From contig OZ022577.1 in assembly GCA_963669155.1 (NCBI GenBank), positions 5,144,165-5,208,164 of the forward strand: 64,000 bases of DNA. Direction: 5' to 3'. Source of the stretch: Arbacia lixula (Eukaryota > Echinodermata > Echinoidea > Arbacioida > Arbaciidae). Below, piece by piece: positions 58,853 through 64,000 of this stretch (the stretch's first letter is position 1; each line of letters starts with the position of its first letter). The notes beneath the pieces are model-generated. The model was not told where the DNA came from and did no database searches. It saw nothing but the letters and a program-made list of their open reading frames with translations. The translations under genes were made by a program, and so were the position numbers.

Positions 58853-59362
58853 TCTTGCAGACTCTCTCTTACCTTTTTTTTTCTCTAACAGCCTCTCCAT
58901 GTCCATTTCTTTTCTCTTTCTCTTTCCCATTTCCCTCTCTTTCCTTCTCTCCTCTTTCTTACTCTCCCCTTTCTTTTTTTCTTACCCATTCCCTCTCTTT
59001 CCCTTTTTCCATCTCTTCATCTTCCTTCTGTCTCAATCCTTTTCTCTCTCCATGATCTTTTCTCCCCCTCTCCTCCCTCTCTACATCCCTTGCTGCCTTG
59101 GTTCAGCCAGAAGTCATGCTGAGAAGTGATTTTCATTAGGCACACCATACTTAATTTGTGAGTCAATCAATTCTAACACGCCAATGCGATAAGGTCACAG
59201 CCGTGAGGTAAGTGATACAGTCTACAAAGGAACAAGTACTGCATGTACAGTGCATGGCCAACAGGAACACATGTAAGAAGTATGCTAAGAGCAAGAGTCA
59301 TTAAACATGTATGCATGCTCTCCTCACATATCACACCTCTACCACAATGGCAAGTAACAGAA
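57544..59362 (-). other. PPP4R4: PPP4R4 5' intron, first part
   Basis: AT-rich intron with a CT microsatellite at 58788-58855 and a pyrimidine-rich tail to 59090. I looked for the next upstream PPP4R4 exon (human …KILGKLTNKFDAH…) up to 64000 and did not find it. Confidence 0.5.
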
Positions 59363-59810
59363 GGAGCGTCTTCATTAGCCCGATGTGGCGAAATAGCTAG
59401 CTAGTTCTGATCGGGATATCCAAGTCAGATCACTAGCTACATGTATTTGTGTCTTCATTAGCCAGATCAGGCAAAACAGCTAGCTATTTGGTTGAGAAAA
59501 TTTCACAAGAAATCTTGGGCTAGATGGAGCTAGCTTGGAGCATCTTCATTTATTAGCCTGAAAATGTCTTGATCCTGGCATGCATCAGCGCGCATGAGGC
59601 ATTGTCTACATAAGGTTGTTATACGTGCGTGAATGCGATTTTACAATGAGAGCCATGTGGTCTTTTCCTGTAGCACACTGCGTATGTGCGAACATCGGGA
59701 TAATTTATGCATCCCGAGTTTTGAAGACAAGATTGCAACTTCAGGCTAGTTCCTTGGATCAGCAAACTAGCTCCCTATTTCGTCTGATCTGGCTAATGAA
59801 GACGCACCCA
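59363..59810. mobile_element. ~448-bp TIR element (GCGTCTTCATTAGCC ends)
   Basis: Left end GGAGCGTCTTCATTAGCC (59363-59380) and right end GGCTAATGAAGACGCACCC (59791-59809) are inverted. An inner GTGTCTTCATTAGCCAGATC starts at 59449, suggesting internal duplication or a nested end. GCTAGCTA words recur. No coding; MITE-like. Confidence 0.7.
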
Positions 59811-61135
59811 TAGACTCACAGTACAAAGCATTAATATTGTGTGTACAGGGCACAGGGGAAGGATGATATCTGTTCTTTACAACATATTACATATTACATG
59901 CAGACTGTCCTCATAGTCATATAATAAAAATATATAGAAAAACAAAAGATAATGGAATAATTCCTAAATGCACAAATAACATAATAAAAACATTCTCTAT
60001 ATGTCAGGCTGTCAGGTCAAAGCCAGGTTCTGAGGGTAACTGATATTGTTTTTATGTTATTTTTTTATGTTATTTTTTTAGGGGGGAGCATTACTACCTT
60101 GAGAAACACTAAGGGGAAAAGCATTACATTCCAGTTGTGCCCTGGTTCAAGGGGACGAGGGTAAGAGCATTAAATTAATTCCAGATTTTTTTTTCAGCCC
60201 AAGGTCCAGGTGTTCTTTCTCAAGGGAGAGAAAACAAGGGTTGATGTGAGATCAAGATGACATGAAGCACAACCCTTGGATCATGTGAACTTGGACAGTT
60301 ATGGTACAGTATACAAGAGCACAGGTCATCAGATTCCGAATCAATTTTATGCAGATTAAAGTTCCAAGCTCTTAAAAAATGTTTGTCATTTCATCCATGC
60401 AGATGAGGTAACTAAATAAAAAAAACTTTGTATGATTGAAGGGCAGTGATTGGTGCACCTGAAAACAAAAGGACAAAATTTACATTTGGATTTTGTAATG
60501 TACAAATGTTGGCATGAGGGATCAATACGTCACATGTTATGTGTTGATCAATGTATTGAGCTGGAATGTGCACAGTAATTGGAACACTAAGTGGAACCTC
60601 CTGCTGGACTGGCCATGCTCCTCATAACATTCCTGCCAAGAGCAATCAGGTTACAGTATGGATCATCAAAAGAAAAACAGCAGGCCAAAAAAATGCTCAC
60701 TTATAATTTAGAATACTTTAAGCAGTCAGAAATACATGTATGTTGGAAATGCTTGAGAAAAAAAACAACAAAATATTAAAGTGAGGATGCATAAGAACTG
60801 CTGTAGCATACTGAAGTTCCAAGTGAAAAGAAATATGGATGCTAGTCTATTTGTTCAGACGAAGTTGCTATTGCACCAGTGCACAGGTAGAAACACACCA
60901 CACTCTACAGCCTACAGTGTAGTATGTATCCACACTTTTCAATTGACAGGTCTGGCTGCAACAAACTTCTCATTCTAGAATTTTCTCCCTTGGCTCAACT
61001 GAGAAAAGAGGTGAATGAAAAAGTGATTAGTACTCTTGTGAGTACGAGACCCTATTTCAAAGTTCGAATTAGAAATGCCCAACAGCCAAGAAGCCGGGCT
61101 ACCTACAGTGTAGAACCTCTGGCCAAGCTAAATGA
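59811..61135 (-). other. PPP4R4: PPP4R4 5' intron, middle part
   Basis: AT-rich intron sequence. Small + strand open frames at 60591-61202 lack support. Nothing recognised. Confidence 0.45.
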
Positions 61136-61519
61136 TGCCATTTTTATAGTGCGCGCTGACTTTACTCCACTTCAGAAGCGGGGTAACTTTAGCACGGGCT
61201 AAGTCGTTTTATACTGCCTTTTCGACCCCCTATAACGAGAGCGAGACCGGACTAGTTGCTGTGGTAACCTATTGCCCAATCAGCCGTGCTTCCCGCGCGC
61301 GAAAACGCATGCTCGCCATGCATGGGTCACTGATTTATTCCGCACTAAATCGAGAAACGTTATATATATAGTGATGTTAGCTCGGGCCTGATGCGGACCT
61401 GACTCTCCTCCCAGCCAGCACTAACTTTAGCTTGGGCTAAATATTCTTTGACCTTTTATAGTGAGAGTTACCCCGCATCAGGTCAGGACCTGATGCGGGG
61501 TATTAAACTCTCACTATAA
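61136..61519. mobile_element. Inverted-repeat block ending in a near-perfect hairpin
   Basis: 61453-61519 folds on itself: TTTTATAGTGAGAGTTACCC, CGCATCAGGTC, a two-base turn, GACCTGATGCG, GGGTATTAAACTCTCACTAT. Upstream the words GGGTAACTTTAGC, CGGGCTAA and TTTATAGTG recur in degenerate form from 61136. It is CpG-rich relative to the intron. A fold-back element of unknown family. Confidence 0.65.
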
Positions 61520-61574
61520 AATGGGTATAAAACATGCTCATGGCATATGTTTAAGATTCCAGGCTCGTTCCCAG

Positions 61575-61845
61575 GTCTGTCTGGCTTGCTGGCTGGCTGG
61601 TAGCCTAGTTATTAGGCTGTGGAGTGTGTCAACACAAATGAGTCTGTTAGCAACTACATGTATGTCTGGTAACACAGACTATGCCATAATCCTCTCTGGC
61701 CTGTTGAGCATGGACCAGGAGAGGACAGGCCAGATAGTGAGAGTAGGGCATAGTCTGTGTTACCAGACATAGTTGTTTGTGTCTGTGCACTCCACAGCCT
61801 AGTAACTAGGCTAGCTAGCTGGCTGGCCCACCGGCCTGGAATGGG
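61575..61845. mobile_element. ~270-bp fold-back element
   Basis: The left arm (GCTGGCTGGTAGCCTAGTTA, TTAGGCTGTGGAGTG, ACTACATGTATGTCTGG, TAACACAGACTATGCC, CTGGCCTGT) is mirrored by the right arm (ACAGGCCAG, GGCATAGTCTGTGTTA, CCAGACATAGTTG, CACTCCACAGCCTAGTAACT, AGCTGGCTGGC), with the turn near 61715. No coding. Confidence 0.8.
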
Positions 61846-61938
61846 AGGGTAAAGACAAGACAGCTGTCTGACAGGAGGAGGGGTCACTACAAGGCTAATT
61901 ACAGCTGACCTTGGATGAGGTCACTGGTCCACTTCACC

Positions 61939-62909
61939 ACTGACACTAGCCTATCTGATATGCGCCGGGCTATAGTGGGCAAGTTACTGGTTGCGCGAAG
62001 GGGACTGATGGGCGAGGGCGCAGCCCGAGCGCCTATCATCACTGGTAAAGTCATCAATATGCACGTATGCGTGACGTACTTTTTTTTATGCATCATTCAT
62101 GAGATGACCCTTATATGGCGATCAATTGTATTATTTAACCAATCAAATATCATCGCAGTCTATGATTTTGTTGGGCGAGTTCATTCGTATTTGGGTTCAT
62201 AAGGGAAATCAAGGGGGAAATTACAAGAGCAATAGATCTCCGCGAAGTTGGAGATGCACCGGGAGTTGCCGTAGTCGTAGATTTACCAGGGATCGAGTGG
62301 TCTTCCCTGCGGCTGGCACTGGCGGCTTCGGTCTGCTCCCAGAGTCCTTACTGTGACCAGCCCGCTCACGCATTGAGCGGGCTGCGCGAGAGCAGTCCCG
62401 GGGCTACCAGAGTCCGAGCGAAGAAAGTCAAACGACAATGGCAGAGCCTGGAATATCGCACTTTTCCCAAATCCAGTAGGCAAACTTACAAAACAATCCT
62501 CCCCACTGAGTACTGCACATATCGCTGAAGCCTGCAGGTCTATTTTGAGCTTTTGGGCAGCATATTTCTAACTCTCTGTTAGACCTCTTGCGAACGCCAT
62601 TTTGAGCGAAGTGAGCTCATTAATATTCATAATACGTCACGTTCAAACCTCGTCGTTTATTGGTCCGTGTTCGCGGACAGCTATGAATATTTATATTGAA
62701 GCTTCGTTGGGGGTTCGTAGAATTTCTACGAACGGAACAATGTAAATAAAAGGAAATTCATTTTTCGTACTCACCAGTGACGATAGGCGCTCGGGCTGCG
62801 CCCTCGCATGACTCATGACGGGAGAGGGCGGGCTTCGCCCTTCGCCCTCGCCCGTCAGTAGTTAGCCCATTAGCCCGACGCCTATCGGATAGGCTACACT
62901 GACACCAGG
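61939..62909. mobile_element. ~970-bp element with ~100-140-bp inverted ends enclosing a RecQ-helicase fragment
   Basis: The left arm, from TAGCCTATCTGATATGCGCC to CGAGCGCCTATCATCACTGG, is mirrored by the right arm, from CCAGTGACGATAGGCGCTCG to GGCGCCTATCGGATAGGCTA-like sequence, with GGGCGAGGGCGCAGCCC shared. Between the arms on the minus strand is a coding fragment (62421-62600) with a helicase Walker A motif. The layout fits a non-autonomous DNA transposon that captured a gene piece, or a deleted remnant of a helicase-bearing element. Confidence 0.7.
62421..62600 (-). pseudogene. RecQ-type DNA helicase N-terminal fragment
   Basis: Reading left from an ATG at 62600: MAFARGLTES, a TAG as codon 11, then KYAAQKLKIDLQASAICAVL, SGEDCFVSLPTGFGKSAIFQ, ALPLSFDF. 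The order 'L…Q…A…L.G.D.FVSLPTGFGKS' is typical of motifs 0 and I (Walker A) of RecQ-family superfamily II helicases, which unwind DNA with ATP. Downstream motifs (DEAH and others) are absent; similarity stops after about 60 residues, possibly at an old splice site. It is a fragment with one in-frame stop, not a working gene. Confidence 0.7.
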
Positions 62910-64000
62910 GTGGCCAGTTTATAACCAATTGGTCTTTCCCCTTATGTGGTTAAATCTCAATTTGTTTTCAAGCATCAAACATATCCTTGTGTACATGTAG
63001 GTACACAATAAGAAAATTCGATTGATTTGATTAATTAGAACCCTGTTCCTAGCCCTCAACCCTAATCCTATACCCATAATAGCCATTTGTGCTTGTAGCC
63101 AAAGAGTAATTATACTTGAGGTACACTTACTGTACCATTTGTTTTGATTACTCCAAAGCTCCAACATGACAAATAACTAAAAAAAAAGCAAGCCATTTTG
63201 AAGATTTATTCTAATGAAGATGCGAATAACAGTCATTTTAGTTGGGCAATCTTCTAGATAAGTTTGGGACAATTACACAAAGCAGCCTGCTAAAGCTCGC
63301 AACTTTGTGGCCCATCTTCTTTCAGGAAGATATTCAGATTTCGCTCTACAAACATCGTGAGTAGACAGCACACTATATTATATAACAGCAGGAGCTTTAA
63401 ACAGTTATACAGATGTGATTCCAACTTCCAACATCTAATCATCCCCAATCAACAAATTTATACTTTCTCATTTTAAAAAGCATAATTAGGGACAATCAAC
63501 TACAAAAGCAATTTCTTTCTGCAATATTGTTTCCTCCAATGCAATGTACTAGCAACCCCAACGTGCATGCAACGGACTAGCCAATGTGACAGATTCTCTC
63601 ACATGAATATATCGCAATCTGAAATCAAAGCACACAGTCACACAACCAAAGGAGAGTCAACATTCCTGAATAAGTTTGACCCAGTTAGAAGGAGTAGTGC
63701 ACATGCAAGCCAATGTCTCAGGGGAATTCTCTGGGTAGTGTTTCACCAGACTAGAGCTGCAAGAAGTCATAGTTATAAATCTATCCGGTTTCCTCCTGAC
63801 TATTGAGCGCTTAAAGTGGTGTCTTCATATCCATTGTGTTTCAAGTTCTAAACAACATCACTCAAGTAAAAGTTTCACCAGCGGTTGACAATATCTAGCG
63901 AGCTAGTGTCAGGCACCCACAGTGACTTTCCACGTTATGATCACCGCTGCCTACTCTATTCACATAGTTTAGAACCGGTTGTCTTGACAACATGCTTTTA
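62910..64000 (-). other. PPP4R4: PPP4R4 5' intron or spacer at the window edge
   Basis: AT-rich sequence with a few CCCTAA-like words around 63050. No exon, repeat family or RNA gene recognised. Confidence 0.45.

Noticed and set aside
61939-62909. Intact host RecQ helicase gene
   Set aside because: Only about 60 residues are present, with an in-frame stop near the start, no later helicase motifs, and enclosure by inverted repeats.
57544-64000. Search for the missing 5' exons of PPP4R4
   Set aside because: No segment resembling the N-terminal HEAT repeats was found on the minus strand; the region is repeats and plain intron.

Overview
The window looks like nuclear DNA from a marine invertebrate deuterostome, most likely an echinoderm such as a sea urchin. 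The reasons are small exons separated by AT-rich introns, many TACATGTA-type words, abundant palindromic mini-transposons of the kind common in sea urchin, hemichordate and amphioxus genomes, and a host protein (PPP4R4) whose exons match the vertebrate protein closely. The species assignment is inference from style, not from a diagnostic marker.

Two protein-coding loci face each other tail to tail. From 1 to about 16 kb, on the + strand, lies a C2H2 zinc-finger gene whose start is outside the window. Six consecutive exons (119-4772) encode a lysine-rich N-terminal region, an atypical finger, a long low-complexity middle and four classical C2H2 fingers. The last four exons are present a second time at 11694-15156. 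All four have intact reading frames and the same intron phases, but no second copy of the first two exons is visible. This second set is either an alternative 3' cassette of the same gene or a 5'-truncated tandem duplicate. Between the two sets lie a Helentron/pearl-like repeat, long CT and poly-C tracts, and a decayed CR1/L2-type LINE split by another insertion.

From about 17.6 kb to the right edge, on the - strand, is PPP4R4, the HEAT-repeat regulatory subunit 4 of protein phosphatase 4. I placed 20 coding exons, from 57543 down to the stop codon at 21880. Their splice phases agree across all junctions and give 836 residues without a break. The 5' exons lie beyond 64000. The gene has a putative 4.2-kb 3' UTR, a 33-nt microexon, two further candidate cassette exons (63 and 9 nt), and a tandem array of partial copies of one C-terminal exon.

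The introns and spacer hold the accessory material: two copies of an element carrying direct-repeat nuclear-receptor-type motifs (AGGTCAnAGGTCA) every 150-170 bp; three copies of a 372-bp TIR element; several fold-back elements; a TA-flanked TIR element with an A/T palindrome; a telomere-like stretch; a tRNA-derived SINE; and, at 61.9-62.9 kb, a 1-kb element with inverted ends of about 100-140 bp enclosing the N-terminal piece of a RecQ-type helicase with an intact Walker A motif. I saw no retrovirus-like element, no CRISPR array and no complete transposase gene.
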